Source: Cladophialophora immunda
Taxonomy: Eukaryota; Ascomycota; Eurotiomycetes; Chaetothyriales; Herpotrichiellaceae
DNA: 64,000 nt
Direction: 5' to 3'
NCBI RefSeq assembly: GCF_000835495.1
Contig: NW_015622541.1
Span: 7,502,001-7,566,000, forward strand
Shown: piece after piece, positions 12,001 to 25,064 of the stretch
Position numbering within the stretch: the first letter of the stretch is position 1
Layout of the letters: every line of letters begins with the position of its first letter
The notes under the pieces: generated by a model
The model's input: the letters and a program-made list of their open reading frames with translations, nothing else
What the model was told of the DNA's origin: nothing
Databases searched by the model: none
Position numbers and translations under genes: made by a program

Positions 12001-13136
12001 TGCTTGAAATTCTGCTCAGCTTTCATCCTGATCTAGAATTACGAGATCCGGGTGGTTTAACACCGCTGTTAATAGCGACCATGGGTTCAAATACGAGAAT
12101 CGTGTATCGACTTTTGGAGGCTGGTGCTGATGTCGAGGCTAAAGTCAACAATGACACCACTCCACTGGCCATATCGATAGCGAGGAGGAATTTCGACCTT
12201 GCCCAAACTCTTGTCAATTTCGGCGCAAACATAGGACCCTACAACGGACGAAACGAAACACCATTGCACCATGCAGCCGCTAGAAAGGACTTGGAGCTAA
12301 TGAAATTCCTGCTGAAAAATCACGCCGGGGCGAACAATCAAGATGTCGAGGGCATCACTCCGTTGATGTTAGCAGCAGCGAAAAATCATCCGGCAAGCTT
12401 GGAGATTCTTCTGAAGCACGGCGCCTCTGTTGATACACAGAATCTAAATCGGGCCACTGCTCTGTTTGCAGCACTGGCTACCGGATGTCTCGAGGCGGCT
12501 TCGTTCCTGGTCAGTCATGGAGCAGACCCATTGATCCCTTCCGAACGTGGAGAAACGCCGCTGTCTCTTGCCAAACGGTACGGTTACACGGATATCCACA
12601 GCACTATGATGAGAAATCTTGAAGCTGTCGGACGAGTGATATATGATCCACGATGGCCACAGCTGCCACTGTGTCTAAGTTTGGAATGCTTGAAATACGG
12701 GTACGAGGTTGTAGACATTCGGGGCGAAGCATTTATACACATCCTCTCGGGAAATCCACCACCCCATGCCCGTATTCCCGAACGCACGACACCGGGCTCC
12801 AGGGAGAGTATATCACCGCGAGACCTGGGTGCGCCCAGTCGCGAGGGATCTGCCATGCCTACAAAGGTATGCACGGAGGCTAGGAAGTCGCCCCCAGATC
12901 ATTTATTGGAACCTTCAGAACCAGAATGGTATTCCACCCATGTAATTTCATCCTCAAGCGCCAACTTGCGATCTTCATCACCAGACAGGAGCCGCTCTTC
13001 CGCCGATTCCAATCGAGCTGTTTGTGGCTGGGAAACAGTTTGCTACAACCCTGAATGTCATTTGGATTGCAGTGGCAGGGGTGTAGGCGAGGGACAAGTG
13101 CGGCGACTGCCGCCAGAGACGGGAAGGCTTCCATGA
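9038..13136 (+). CDS. UBA - protein kinase - ankyrin-repeat fusion protein
   Basis: Exons 9038-10753, 10805-11135 and 11194-13136 close in frame to 1329 residues. A UBA-type three-helix motif lies at about residues 76-118 (IREMEVMGFERHLIIRALIA, then PDRAVEYLLTGIP), so ubiquitin binding is possible. A Ser/Thr kinase follows (about 375-700) with glycine loop LGKGGSGSV, an AxK-type lysine (YARKCL), catalytic loop RHKDIKPDN, DFGLA and YAAPEV; it looks active. About 13 ankyrin repeats (about 731-1156; for example TPLHIATAKGDFLGVQLLLQHGA) follow, then a Ser/Pro-rich tail. Intron 2 has an unusual GTTCGA donor but is the only length tried that keeps frame. Ankyrin-kinase proteins in fungi are often linked to self/non-self responses (inference, supported by the HeLo gene nearby). 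The start could also lie in an unseen upstream exon. Confidence 0.83.
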
Positions 13137-13419
13137 CATGATCTTGTTCAGCCGCACTCTTTACCCTTGCATCTCCAACATGTTTTCCGTTCACGGTCCT
13201 AAACGGGTGCTAAGGCTAGAGGTATATTCGTCGCTGAATCCGATTGCACGGCACTTGAACTGAACTGAACCTGTGATGTCCAGCGGGGATATTTGGTCCA
13301 TCGCTTGGATAGTTCACAACCGTGCTTTGGATTTTGATAAAGGCCTTTGAAGTGCGTTTTATGATCGTTGTGAACGCTATATCTGGCTACATCGCATTTT
13401 CGACCCCTGTCTTACCTCA

Positions 13420-15862
13420 TCAAAAGCTGCCCAATGCGCTCTTTCTCTTCCCATAGGGATACACGACCAACGCGCTAAGGTACAACCCCACGCTGATACC
13501 AATGGCAACCTGGACCATACTGTAGCCGACGGTGAAGATTGTCCCACCGTCGCCATTGCTCGAATCATTTTGAGCGCTCGCGGTGCTGTTCCCGGAAATC
13601 TGATTGGCAGAGACAACGCCTGCGACCAGCGATCCAGAGGACGCCAGACCCCCGGGAACTTGGCAGTAGATGGCAGGAAGCATGGCAGTTGCCGCCAGGC
13701 CGTGGAAAAGACGCGAGTAGAGGTTGGAGATACAGCCGATGACGAAAGCGCCGATGGCGTTTGCAACTTGCGGGTTGCTGGAAAGCTGGGTGGAGATCCA
13801 AAAGTTGGCTTGGTGGCCACAGACAGCAATGAGAGCCATCACGGGCAACTGCCGCCATCTGGCTTGATAGATCAGACCCACACAACATGCAAACAGCGGG
13901 GCCCAGATGAAGCGTGTATGTATCAACTTCCAGTTCATGTCCGCCGCGAACCAGGGCGGGATGTCGCAGGTGGTAGAGGAAACGGCGTCACGCTTGATCA
14001 GCCCGAAGACGGTGGTGCCAATGAGCAGGCCAAATGCGAGAAATAGAACATAGACAATCACGTAAACCATACGCACCGAGCCGGAGATCAGATTCCGGCT
14101 TTGCAGTTCGAGGGCCGAATTCAGCATCATGAATCCCGGGAGGATCATGGCGATGGTACTCTGCGCCACCCCTGAGAAGCAGAAGATGTACTCTCCGTTC
14201 GAGTATTTGATCGAACCCAGCGCTCGGGCAATGAACGCCGCGAACACACACGCGAAGACCTCGAACACATTGCCGAAGTGTTCGGACCGTGGCACGATCT
14301 TGACCTGCATGAATCCAATTGCGCAGCCGAGAAGGAAGATAGGTCCAAAGTCGATAGGGCGGGTCTGGAAGGAAAACGGCCCGACCACAACTGAAGCCAC
14401 GCCGAACATCAAGATGCGAAAGAGTTCCGAGTAATTATCCGGTCGTCTCCGAATGTTGTCGATCTCTCGAATGCCGTCTTCGGCGGTGAGTTTGTCGTGA
14501 ATGACGCACTTGTACACATTGAAGACGTCCTTTAGGCGAGCGAAATCAAGGCCAGCGCGCTTTCGGACGATGTCGACATTGTTGGCGTGGATGGTGCGGT
14601 CGGCAAATGTGCAGAACATGGCACCAGGGATGTGAAGGAAGTCGGCGTCAATGAGCAATGCGCGAGCAGAGGCACTGAGGTATTCTTCCATGCGATGGGT
14701 GGGAGCGCCGTATTCCATGAAGGCACCGCACAGCTTAATCAGATAGTCCCTCCGGGCGATGATATCGGCAACCTCGGTGATGAGGCCGACGTGATTTTCA
14801 AGAGTGCTTGTGCTGTACGCGCCGCTATACCGGTCATGATGGTGTTTGCCGTGTGTGATGATGTCGACGGCGGTGGAGATCATGTCGGCGGACTTGGGGC
14901 GCATGGGCCGAGGGCGTGGGATGGCGCCCATTCCTGCCACGCTGGGACCGGTGGATGAAAGAGCTGCCTGCATCAAGGCCGCGGCAGTTGGGTTGCTCTG
15001 TTCAGGCTTCTCGTACCATTTGACCTTCTTGGAAGGTGTCGCTGCCCCAGAACTTGGGAGTGACGTCGTGAGTGACTGAGAGTGATGGTGGCTTTTCAGA
15101 TCATGTTTGGTCTGTCCACCTAAGCGGCTATGTGCTTTGCTTTGGCTGTTAGACCAGTCTTGCTGTATGTGATTAAGCTTGTAAGCAAGGAGTGCCCCAA
15201 AGAGGCCTGGTTTGTATTGCTCAGGTGCTGGTACGTAATCAACATCGTATAGGTGTTGGTCAACCGAAGGTTCTTCTCCATCAAGGCTGTGGTGGTCAGT
15301 TTTGAATAACTGCGGGAAGGGTACGAACTTACTTTTTGCCCCTATGATACCTTGAATCCTGACGTAGGAAGGTATGTACCGTTTCTGCCGCAGCTTGCGT
15401 ATAGACGCGCGATAGAGCTTCTCCATCTTCGCTGCCCTCCTGGGGGTGTTCGTGCGCATTATCAGCGCCGGACGGTTTCTCCTGACTGGCCAAAGAACCC
15501 TCCTCGAATTTGGTATAGAAAGACGTTGAAGGTTTGAGATTGGACAAGCTGAAAGATCGACCTTGCTCCTTCTGCTTTACCCAATCGATGAGTTTCGACC
15601 AAGCAGACTTTGGTCGCTGCTGTTGAGATGCTTCGTCCGCGGCATTGTTCTCTGACGAAAACCTTGAGCTTGGATACCTGCCGCCTTCACCTCCAAGATC
15701 TCCGGCACCAATGATTTGCCGGGAATCAGTGCCGCTCGACCTGTGATTGTCGTTTGCCCACGAGCTAGAAGCGTTGCGGTCATAGTTTAGTCCTGCTTCT
15801 GGCCGATCTAAGTCAAGATTGATGTGCTGCTCTTCATCCAAGTTGCTAACTCCAGTTTCCAT
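13420..15862 (-). CDS. ThrE/Prm10-type multispanning membrane protein
   Basis: Two exons (15862-15333 and 15286-13420) give 798 residues. The intron has a GTAAGT donor and ACAG acceptor. Residues 1 to about 340 are hydrophilic and low-complexity, probably cytosolic. The conserved ThrE-like (formerly DUF1212) part then starts with LIKLCGAFMEYGAPTHRMEEYL, a hallmark of the family that includes yeast Prm10 and bacterial threonine/serine exporters. Roughly ten hydrophobic segments follow (for example FGPIFLLGCAIGFMQV and MVYVIVYVLFLAFGLLIGTT). Fungal members are membrane proteins of unclear transport role. Nothing links it to the catabolic cluster on its right. Confidence 0.88.
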
Positions 15863-16490
15863 AGGTCGGTTGATATGGCGTCAAGAACAAGATGGTACAG
15901 AGCGTCGAATCAAGGGCACTATTTTGTACTGTATATAATAGTCAAAACTTTGCCACAGAACTGGGGACCTTAGGAATAGTACCAAGTCTGGTGGCAAGTG
16001 CTTAGCGAGTTGAGTCGTCTAAGCGACGGGACAGTGGCTGTTGCCCAGGATTAAAATAGTCTCTCGAAGATCTGTCTGTGGAGCTTGACTTCCGTGGCCG
16101 ACGCCACGGAGTCTCCAGATCGAACACAATCTGGAGCATTACTGAAAGGAGCTTGGTATTGGCGTGGTTAGAGAGAGAAGTTTCAGAGTCAGTAGCATCG
16201 ATGGAGTTTTGATGTGGTAATATCAAACGTTCACTTTGGGCTTTTGTCTCACTGAAAATTCTTCTTCCGCCCTATGTCACCCCTTTGGGCAATCCCTTAC
16301 GTTTGGTGCTTCCAAATGGAGGAAAAAAGTCCATCAGGTTCTCCGCAGTGTCCGTGTCACATGACTCGACCCGCTCTGGAGCAGCATATCCGCGCAATCA
16401 GCCCCTTTTTTTTCTCTCTACAGCCTTGTGCGGATGAGAATTGAAGGACGCGGCTGTGAGCAAATGAGTTATTTAGGCCCGAAATCGCCT
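15863..16490. other. Intergenic region, upstream of the ThrE-like gene
   Basis: About 630 bp containing the probable promoter of the minus-strand ThrE-like gene and the 3' flank of the next transporter. No protein-like frame was found; there is an A/T-rich pyrimidine tract near 16405-16425. Confidence 0.4.
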
Positions 16491-18847
16491 CTACTCCACC
16501 AACGTCATAACAGGACCTTTGCATTCGTCAGGTGTAGTTGGCGTACCAATGCAGACTCCGATATTGCTACCAACCTCAGGATCCTTTTCGACTGACTGGG
16601 GATGAACATTTTCTTGGCGGTCCTTGATTCTGTAGATTTGGCGAGGCACATGGTTCGTCAGATACTGGTCATAATCCCTCATGCAGAAGCACGATATGAG
16701 TCCGACACATCCGAAGGCAATCGCGGCATAGTAGACATAGGAGTAAGCGGCAGTATATGCGACGATAAGAGCAGCCTCAACGGCTTCGTTGATTGAGACT
16801 GTCACGCCCGGTACCTTGCTCAGCGTACCGGGAGTGCCGCCAGCAGCAATTGTCTCCAGAAGTAGAGCAACAGAGGAATCCGGCAAGCCGGCTTTGATCG
16901 CGGCGTCTGGGACATACTTAATGGTCTCCGATGTAATCTTGCTGGAAAGAATAGCAAGATAGACAGCGGTCATGATAGAGCCCACGATGGCGCGTAACGA
17001 ATAGATAATGGCTGAGCATTTTAGAATGTTAGCGACGGCTTTAGATCCCCCAAAAGTGTCGCACAAGTTACTCACCATATACCGTGCCCAGGTCAACATC
17101 GTTTGATTCCAACTGAATCAGCAGAACCGGAACGAGCTCCAGCCATGACGCAGGGAAGCCTGCGAAGAAAGAAAAGGCCGCACTCCTTGAGAGGTTGCCA
17201 GGATTGCAGGACGCCATGGCTCCGGTAAAAGTGACTAGTATTGTCATCATAATGATGAGCTGGATCCGAATGTGTTTGACGATACTGATGAAGGGTCCAC
17301 AGAAGATAAATCCAGAGTAGACTCCAAAAGCGATAGTTGTCTTTCCCACAATTAGATATATGTACGACACATTTCAAGCTCCAAACATACTGAAAGCCAT
17401 GCAGATTGTTGCCAACTGGTGACAGTGGAGCCATATATTCGGGCAACCTCTACTGATCGTTAGCTAATGTCCAGTGTCGCCATGATTCTTCCGCAACTCA
17501 CGAGAGGGCCAGATAATGCTCAGGGCAACGAAAGAGGTTGCAGCCACTGAGCAGATGACTATGGCGCAAACGAACCCGCGGAGATCCTTAAAGAAGTGCA
17601 TTGGCACAATAGGATTGGGATGCGGCCCATATATTTCTACTTCGTCAGCAACGTAAGAAGTTCTTCTCCCTTCTTTAAGTGGACATACCCCAGAAGATGA
17701 AGATGATAATTATGCAGCCTCCGATACTTAGGAGAGAGATGATAGTAGCTGACTTCCACGGCAAAGGTTGACCGCCTGGCATTTGTGAGGCGGTCAATCC
17801 TCAAAAGGGGGCAACTTTATACTCACCCCAGGATACTCCAAGCAGGAAGAGCAATATCCCTGCAACCATTAGGAGGATTCCAACATAGTCAATCCTTCGA
17901 AGCTCTTCCCCCCTGGTTCGAGTGCCATGTAGTTGCCGAAAGCTTGGAGGCCGGTAGCATAGGAATTGTAAGAGTATACAAAGACCCATGCAGGGGATAA
18001 AGATGTAATAAATGTACCTTTCCGAAAGGATTATTAGGAAACGTAGAGCACTCATATGCAAAGATTCGTGCTTTCTCACCTCCAGTTATACTCACGAACG
18101 AGCTTCAGGGCTGTGAAGATTTCTGGTTTAGTATAAAGCACTCGGAGACCTGAGCATCTCATACCTATAAAGGCTCCGAATCCTGTTGGAAGGATGTTGA
18201 AGCTTGAGGCCGTCGCAACGCCCAGGAATTTCCATTTGTTCGGCACTACCTCCCCAACTGTAAGTCCGTGGCAGGTGTGCACGCCTCCTCCAAGGCCCAT
18301 GAAAACATTCGCAACTATCAATGTGTTCATGGTCTTGGCCGTGGCAGCAATAATTGCTGACATGCGTCAGCCATCCCATTATTAGATAGAATAAAGTGGG
18401 AAGATTATGAATACCTCCGACCAATGCAGTACTCGATGCTGCAATGACAAACCATCTTCGCCCAAACTTATCGGAGAGTCTGCCGAAGAGGAGGATGCCA
18501 ATGGCGCAACAAATCGACCAAATGATTGAAAATAGGCTTGCATTGTTGCTCGGCCCTTGCAAGACGTGTTTAGAATTTGATCTGCCAAAGCTGATAGTAG
18601 GACTCTTACCAATATCAGCATTGATAGTCTCCAAGACCGCAGCGGGTGGTGAGAAACCCCAATAGCTGATTGCCAGGGCTAAACCGAGTCCAACTATAGT
18701 CCCGATGATGCGCAAGCTTGCGAAATAGCCAGTCTCAGTCTCCGCGGTGGTGGTAGCTAGAGCATTAGAATGCTCTATATCTTCGAGGGTTCCTTGATCG
18801 GCGTGTACAAACTCCAGCTGTTGGAGCTTGGACTTGGGAGCATACAT
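16491..18847 (-). CDS. MFS transporter, TRI12/siderophore-type, copy 1
   Basis: A gene of many short exons read from 18847 down to 16491. Clear exon pieces include SYWGFSPPAAVLETINADI, FSIIWSICCAIGILLFGRLSDKFGRRW (the MFS loop 2-3 signature), IVANVFMGLGGGVHTCHGLTVGEV, YIYYIFIPCMGLCILLQFL, LLFLLGVSWG, IAFGVYSGFIFCGPF and a C-terminal end with NHVPRQIY. Exon order and borders match copy 2 at 61262-63698 piece by piece, so all exons seem present, although I did not fix each border here. The family (TRI12-like, 14 transmembrane segments) moves toxic or amphipathic metabolites, siderophores or other compounds at the plasma membrane. It sits at the left edge of the catabolic cluster and could import substrate or export intermediates (inference). 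Confidence 0.87.
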
Positions 18848-20012
18848 AGTGGGGATTCGGGCATTCGGAAAACAATCCCCGAGACCCAGCTTCGCAGGCT
18901 AAGCTCGCCGTAGCTCTGGAGAACTGGATTCGAAACTTGACCTCTTCCAGGTGAAATATGGCAGAATTAGCGTCCGAGGATTGTTCAACCCGAATACGAG
19001 GAACAATTTGGTGAGTCTCTAAATGTCAATGGTTCGTGAAGTGAGCCGGCAGGTGCCTGACGCACACAGGGGTATGTTCGTCCGAAGCGAAGGGATGATA
19101 CAGCCGTTCCAAGTAGCCATGGGAGTATTGAAATGCGGACTGTCATGATCGGAGCAAACTCGCCACATCGAACTAGAGCATATGGGCTATGCCTCTCCAG
19201 GAGCCAGGTAAATCTTTGTTCTAGACACTTGTGGTTGCAGGTCCAGGACGCTAAATGAATAGACCTGGCCGTACCAGAGCATGGATGATTGCGGGCGCCT
19301 GGAAGCCCGTCTGGCATAAGTGTTGCAACTCCACCAAGGTAAGCCTGGATATGCAACTCTGGTATGGTTGAAAATTCTTAAGGCATGGTGGCTATTCCGA
19401 ACACATGTGATCGCCCCTTTATCTCAAGGCCCCCATGATTCCGAGGCCCACTCTGCACTATTTTGAGAGTGAAAATACTTTCGAACAATGTCCCTTCAAT
19501 CGGCTCGCCTGCCAGGTGCTGGCAAACCTGCGGGCCGCGGCATCAGATTTGCAGCGCAACGTACTCTTACTATTCAAGAGTGGCCAAATCTTCAAGAACC
19601 TCTAGCTATCGCTTGTCAACTTGCTATCACGCAGAGCCCTCGGGTAAGGTTTGCTGTCCCATCACAAAATGGATAAGTACACCAACGGACATGATTCCTA
19701 GGGTGCTCCCAATTGCAAGACATGTTATGACATCTCCCTATTCCAACAGGCCCGAAGTCCTAGATATCAAGTGTCCGAGGGACCGGAATCCGTCTCGGAA
19801 GGGTGTCCGAAGAGTTAGCGGGGCCTCATGGCAGGTAGGTCTAAGGCTCCGCATGTCACAGGGCCCAGGTTAGGTCGTTCATAATACAGCACGCTAACTA
19901 GCCACACATAAAGAGAGCATGTTTATACTTCCTTCATCATGCTCGTGAGTGGTAGGACGGATCACTCTGAAGAAGCTGTCTGAGAGGTAATTATCGCTTT
20001 CTGCATCGAGAA
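18848..20012. promoter_or_regulatory. Divergent promoter region of two MFS genes
   Basis: About 1.2 kb between the minus-strand TRI12-type gene and the plus-strand sugar-type gene. The ORFs inside (for example 18985-19356 and 19463-19873) have no protein resemblance and lie on both strands. Both promoters should be here. Confidence 0.45.
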
Positions 20013-21900
20013 ATGGTGACTCTTTTTCAATTTGGAGTATGTTGTGCCTGCGGCTAATCGAAGAAGTGCGTTTCCTGCTGACAGCCTTGCGTAGCTTATC
20101 GTGTTCACCGGACTTGGAAGCCTCACCTATGGCTATTGTAGCAGCATCATTGCGACTACCTTGGGACAGCCGTCATTCATTGCTTATTTTGATCTTGCGA
20201 CGCGCTCCAATGCCAACAGTCTCATCGGTGCAATCAATGGCCTTTACCAATCAGGCGGACTGTTTGGAGCCGTATCGGTGCTCTTCATCCCGGATAAAGT
20301 CGGTCGTCGGTGGGCTCTATTCATAGGCGGGGTATGCTGTATTGTTGGCGGAGCTCTGCAAGCTGGCAGCGTTCACATAGCCATGTTCCTGATAGCAAGA
20401 TTCCTTGTTGGCTATGGCATCGGTACGTTTTGGAACAGAATTGACTATACAAGAAAAAAACGTGTTTACTGACTCCCATGTCTTCAGGTTCCCTTGTCAC
20501 CCTCGTCCCACTTTACCAAAGTGAAGTATCGCCAACCAGTATCCGTGGATTCCTAGTCGGAATGGGAGGCGTTATGATCTGCATCGGGTACATCACCGCG
20601 AGTTGGGTCGGTCTGGGATTCTACTTTGTCCCAGGTACTACCAACCAATGGAGAGGCCCTCTTGCTATTCAAGTTCTCCCTCCTCTGCTACTCTGCCTGG
20701 GCCTGTATTGGGTCCCAGAGTCCCCCCGGTGGCGTCAGTTGGCTTCACTTCGACCATGGAAAAGAGAGTTTCTGACCGCATACCAGTCCTTCTCCAAGAT
20801 CAGAGCGAGCATGCTCGCATGCAGTTCCAAAGGATTCATGCTGATATCGCCAAATCTCTCGGAGAGCATGTTCTCGAGGAGGAGTTTCTGCTTCTCCGTG
20901 CCCAGGTTGCTCAAGAGATCAAGCACCATGTGCCTCTGAAGCAGTTTTGGACTAAAAAGTCGCTGCGGAAGCGATGTATCATAGGATGGCTTACATACGC
21001 CGCGGGTCAAGGAACCGGAACCTTGGTCATCAACAGTAAGTTCCTCTGGATATTAGTGAGACATCAACGGCTGCTAATCCCTCGCCTCACTCCAGATTAC
21101 GGGCCTCTGCTCTACTCAAACCTCGGATTCAACACCGTCCAGCAGCTGCTGATTCAGTGTGGATGGATCACGGTAGCCCCATTTGTCGGCATCGTCAACT
21201 CTTTGATCGTGGACCGCGTGGGTCGTGTCAGACTACTGAGTAAGTCTGTCCCGGCAGGCTTTGAGGCAGAGAACTGACATACCGGAGTGTTTGGTCTCGC
21301 CGGCACCCTAGTTGCCTTGGTCGGCGAATGCATCACCTTGAGCATATTCCAGAGGACGGGAAACCGAGGAGTCGCCGGAGGCGCAGTCTTTTTCCTGTTC
21401 CTGCACGTCTTTCTTTTTGGTGGCTCGTACGACTCGACAAGCTATATTTACGGCAGTGAAATCTTTCCAAATCCTGTCCGCGCCCGTGGTCTTGGGATAT
21501 CGATAACCGGCCTTTTCGTGTCCACCATCGTCTTTCTACAGTGTGCCCCCACAGCATTTGCGAGCGTTGGTTGGAAGTACTACCTCCTCTTTATCGCCTT
21601 GGACGCAGTAATGTTCGTCATCATGTGGTTATACTTCCCAGAGGTACGTTTCAAACCACGGAAGAAATATTTTGGAACGGACACTAACTGCCACGACAGA
21701 CTAAGGGAATCTCCTTGGAAGACATCGGGGAAGTCTTTGGCGATGATATCGTCCTGGATGACCCAAGTGTCGAAGCTGTTCATCGGCGATTTAAGGAGTC
21801 TCACTATAGGGAAGAGGTTCTCGCCAACTTAGAGGGTGACGAGGAGAAAAGGGTGGAGTTTGGAGAAGTCGAGCGAAGCACCATCGCAGCCAAGGAGTGA
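20013..21900 (+). CDS. Sugar-type MFS transporter, probably frameshifted
   Basis: Exons 20013-20036, 20095-20422, 20488-21035, 21096-21239, 21288-21643 and 21700-21900. The family is clear: GSLTYGYCSSIIATTLGQPSF, PDKVGRRWALFIGG, ARFLVGYGIG, PLYQSEVSPTSIRG, PESPRW and the C-terminal PETKGISLEDIGEVFG. These are the signatures of 12-helix sugar/lactose/quinate-type permeases of the plasma membrane. The exons total 1601 nt, one short of a whole number of codons. The break lies in exon 3, where the frame through SFSKIRAS (about 20810) must jump to the frame of EHARMQFQRIHADIAK. Either one base is missing (mutation or sequence error) or an odd intron (for example 20738-20805, donor GTTGGC) is removed. 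The rest is well conserved, which argues for recent loss, an error or that intron. Confidence 0.75.
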
Positions 21901-22514
21901 GTTAGTCGCGAGAAGGGACGGGGCTTCAAGACACAGACAAACATGAAGTACCCTCTTATGGATTCTCTGGGCTAGTAGCATCGGTGATGTCTAGCTTCTG
22001 TAGAACGCAAGAACATGGCAGCCCTGGAAGGAGCTACCGAGGAGTGCAGGACCTGTATGCTCGAGACAGATTGTTGATAATCGATAGCAAGTAATGATGA
22101 ACATATGACAAGCCCTATCAAGGCTGCAAACGCTTGAAATGTTTCGTTGATATTAGTCGAAGACTACAAAAGAAAGTCGAAGCCGCGAACAATGGACAAC
22201 GAGTCTTGCGGCCTGGTCTTCCAGGAAGTATGGCTAGATGAACTGTCCTGGACAGAGCACAGCAACCCGATGGTCTCAGAGAAACAGCTGGTAATAGAAT
22301 GCTTCTAACAAAACCAATTAATGTTTTTCTGAGTACCTGGTAGCAGATCGCTCAGAAAATAGTCTCCTGTGTTGGATTAGAAGCGTAGCCGTGATGGTAT
22401 TTGTATCTCCGTTGCTGGTGGAATCGACGCGGCCAGTGCAATTAGTTGGCATTCGTCTCATCTGGAAACCAATGAACTACCGAGTTGCTATATGGACATT
22501 AATTTGCGACAATG
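21901..22514. other. Convergent 3' flanks, nothing recognised
   Basis: This region lies between the 3' ends of the sugar-type transporter (plus) and regulator 1 (minus). It should contain both terminators. No coding sequence is apparent. Confidence 0.4.
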
Positions 22515-25064
22515 CTATGAAACCGTGGCCTTTATCCCACGCAGCATATCGTGACCTGGCCGCTTTTTGCCTATTCCAGTGAAAGTCTGACTTTGCCAGT
22601 CACGCCTCAGAGACATGATAGTCTCAAGAGAGCGAGTTGCGATATTGAAATAAGACATTTCTCCGAGGGCGCTGTAGCAGAGAGATATGTTCTCCTGTGC
22701 TTGCATACCTTTGTCCCTTGAGTATATGCAGCAGTTGTGGACGTGAATCATTGCTGCAGTCAATATGATGGAGACCATCTGTGGATGCATAAACCTCATT
22801 CCCCATTGGTGTCGATACATCACCAGCAACCGGCATATCGCTATGGCTGAGGCTTCGCAGATTTCCGCACTGTCTTTCAGCATGCCATCGTGCGAAATAT
22901 TCGGAACTGATGGTGAGATAAACGGCCGACGAAGCATGATCATAACTTCGTGGAACTGCATGCTACCTGGAGGTGAGCGAGGCCATGGGAGGAAGGCTGT
23001 CGATCAGGATGTGAAAAGCGAGGAGTCGACTTACTGAAGCACCAACACTGCTGGTAATGCCGACTTGTTTTTGTCAAAGGAGGTATCAATTTTCAATCTA
23101 TCTGGCAGGCTGTGATGCCAACTTTGAAGTTCCCGTGTCATGTTGTCTGCGAAAAAGAAGCTGGTGTCTGTGAGGGTGGTTTGCAGTCCTGTATACCTAG
23201 TTACACGGTTAGTTTGCTGTGTAGTGGATGACAGGGAGCGAAGTACAGAATCCTGGATATCTTTCGAAGTTTACCGCACAGTTGTGCCAAGTAGATATGA
23301 GTCTCGCCCACAGCATATGGGTCTAGACCTTCGGCAACACTCAAAGTACTGTTTTGATCAATGTACGGTTTCCAGGGAGTCGTGCTAACCGGTTGAGGAA
23401 CGGGGACGGGTACGTCCTCGTAGCGCATCGAGCATGGGCGGCCACTGTAGACACTCCATAAGCTGGTAGGATGTTAGCTTCCTTAATGTTCACGTCGAGC
23501 CCAAGCCATCAATTGAGAAACCCACGTATCGAGAGCCTGCGTCGACCAGAATATCGTTCGGCGTAGGTTTGTGTGCTCTTCCGAGTCTTTTTTCGAATCG
23601 AAAGTAGCATCAAGATCAAGGTGGAGTCCCAAGTCCGACAAAAGTTGGACAGCCATCCCTACGTACAGCCACCCTCGAGAATCCCGCGCAAATGCCGCCT
23701 CGTGGGCCGATAAAGTTCCCAGTGCTTGTATAGTGGCCATACTTGGGCTGTCCATCTCAATTTCGAGCAGTATTTTTGCGCGGTATGCGAAGAACTCGGG
23801 TGGCTCATCGACATCGGGAAGCCTTCGACTGGAGTAGGAGGCGCCTAGGGCCAGGACCGCGTTTTCCAATGTTGGGGAGAAATATGCTGTCGAAACTCCG
23901 GACCGATACAATGCTCGGTGATGGTAATACATGGTTTCATTCACAATATTGAGGAAAGAGTTATGCCATGCAAAGAACAAGTTGGTGAGATGGTCCTCAT
24001 ATGCTGAGTCCCTTTTCCACTGAAGGCCAGCATGCGCAAGCTCGGTCTCTCCATGAGAAGATATCATGCGTATAGTGGGCTGAAAACAATAGACTAAAGG
24101 GCTTTGTGTGAGGTGAAGGTTGCTTGTGGCACCGTAATATCTTCGAAACCCATCTTCGGCAATGCGCAACCGTCCAAAACGACTGACTAGTTGCTCGGTT
24201 GGGTCGTTTTCCGCATGGTGAGAGTACATCGTATTATCTGATGAACCGTTGTCTGACATCACTTGGCATGTGGAGCTCTGATTTGACTGTCGATTGCCAT
24301 TCTGCTCATTCGTGGCACCGGGTATCCCGCTATCTCTCTGATCAGTAAACGTGTCAAGCTGGTGCGCAAAAGATCTGGGTGCTACAGTGTCGGAATGTGT
24401 GCCGGTCGATAGAGGTGCAAGTAGCGAAGTACTCTGGTCGGGTTCGACATCTATGGCGGAGTCTGTCATCTCGAGCCAGAGTCCTAGTGTTTCAACGTCC
24501 CCATTGCCGCCTGCGTCTGAATAGTCGAGCAATCCGGCATCGGCAATATCTAAGTCCTGAGCACAGCCCGACGAGAGATAACGCTGCAGGAAATCGTCTT
24601 GATTATCACCTAGGGGGGTGTAAGTGCCGGCAGCCAATGTAATCTCTGGGCTAGATGCCGGTGCGGCATTTGATGGTTGGCTATTACTTGGGTTCCAAGT
24701 GGCGGTGCTCTTGATGGGCTTGGTCGCGTTCGAGGAAGATCTGTTGTAAATTGCCTGTTAGAGCAATGATCATACATAACGGCAATATACTAACCTTCGG
24801 CGGTCTTCGCCAATCACACAGTCGATGTTGCGGGAGGTACAGTTGGAGCAACGTGGGTGGCCATTATTGCACTACCAACATGAGACGCCGAGGTTTCCTT
24901 GGAACGAGCTTGTACGTAGGGCGGGATGCAAATGGGAACTCATGCTCGAGACTTACCTTGATTTTGGATCTGCGGCAGGCGAGGCATGCGCGTGGGGAGT
25001 ATTTTCGCCTCGCTGCCTCATTCCGAGGCGGTTGCATGTCCATGGAGGAATTCGAAGACTGCAT
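22515..25064 (-). CDS. Zn2Cys6 transcription factor 1
   Basis: Six exons (25064-24957, 24871-24795, 24740-23526, 23462-23247, 23196-23035, 22962-22515) close in frame to 741 residues. The binuclear zinc cluster spans the first intron: ACLACRRSKIK joins CNNGHPRCSNC, followed by NIDCVIGEDRRR. The middle region (about residues 300-560) has the fungal-specific transcription factor signature, including SVYSGRPCSMRYEDVPVPVPQ after exon joining. A nuclear regulator, expected to bind CGG-containing sites. It is divergent from the carboxylase alpha gene, so control of the adjacent catabolic genes is the natural inference. An in-frame ATG at 25178 would add 38 N-terminal residues; 25064 was preferred because it opens shortly before the zinc cluster. 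Confidence 0.9.
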
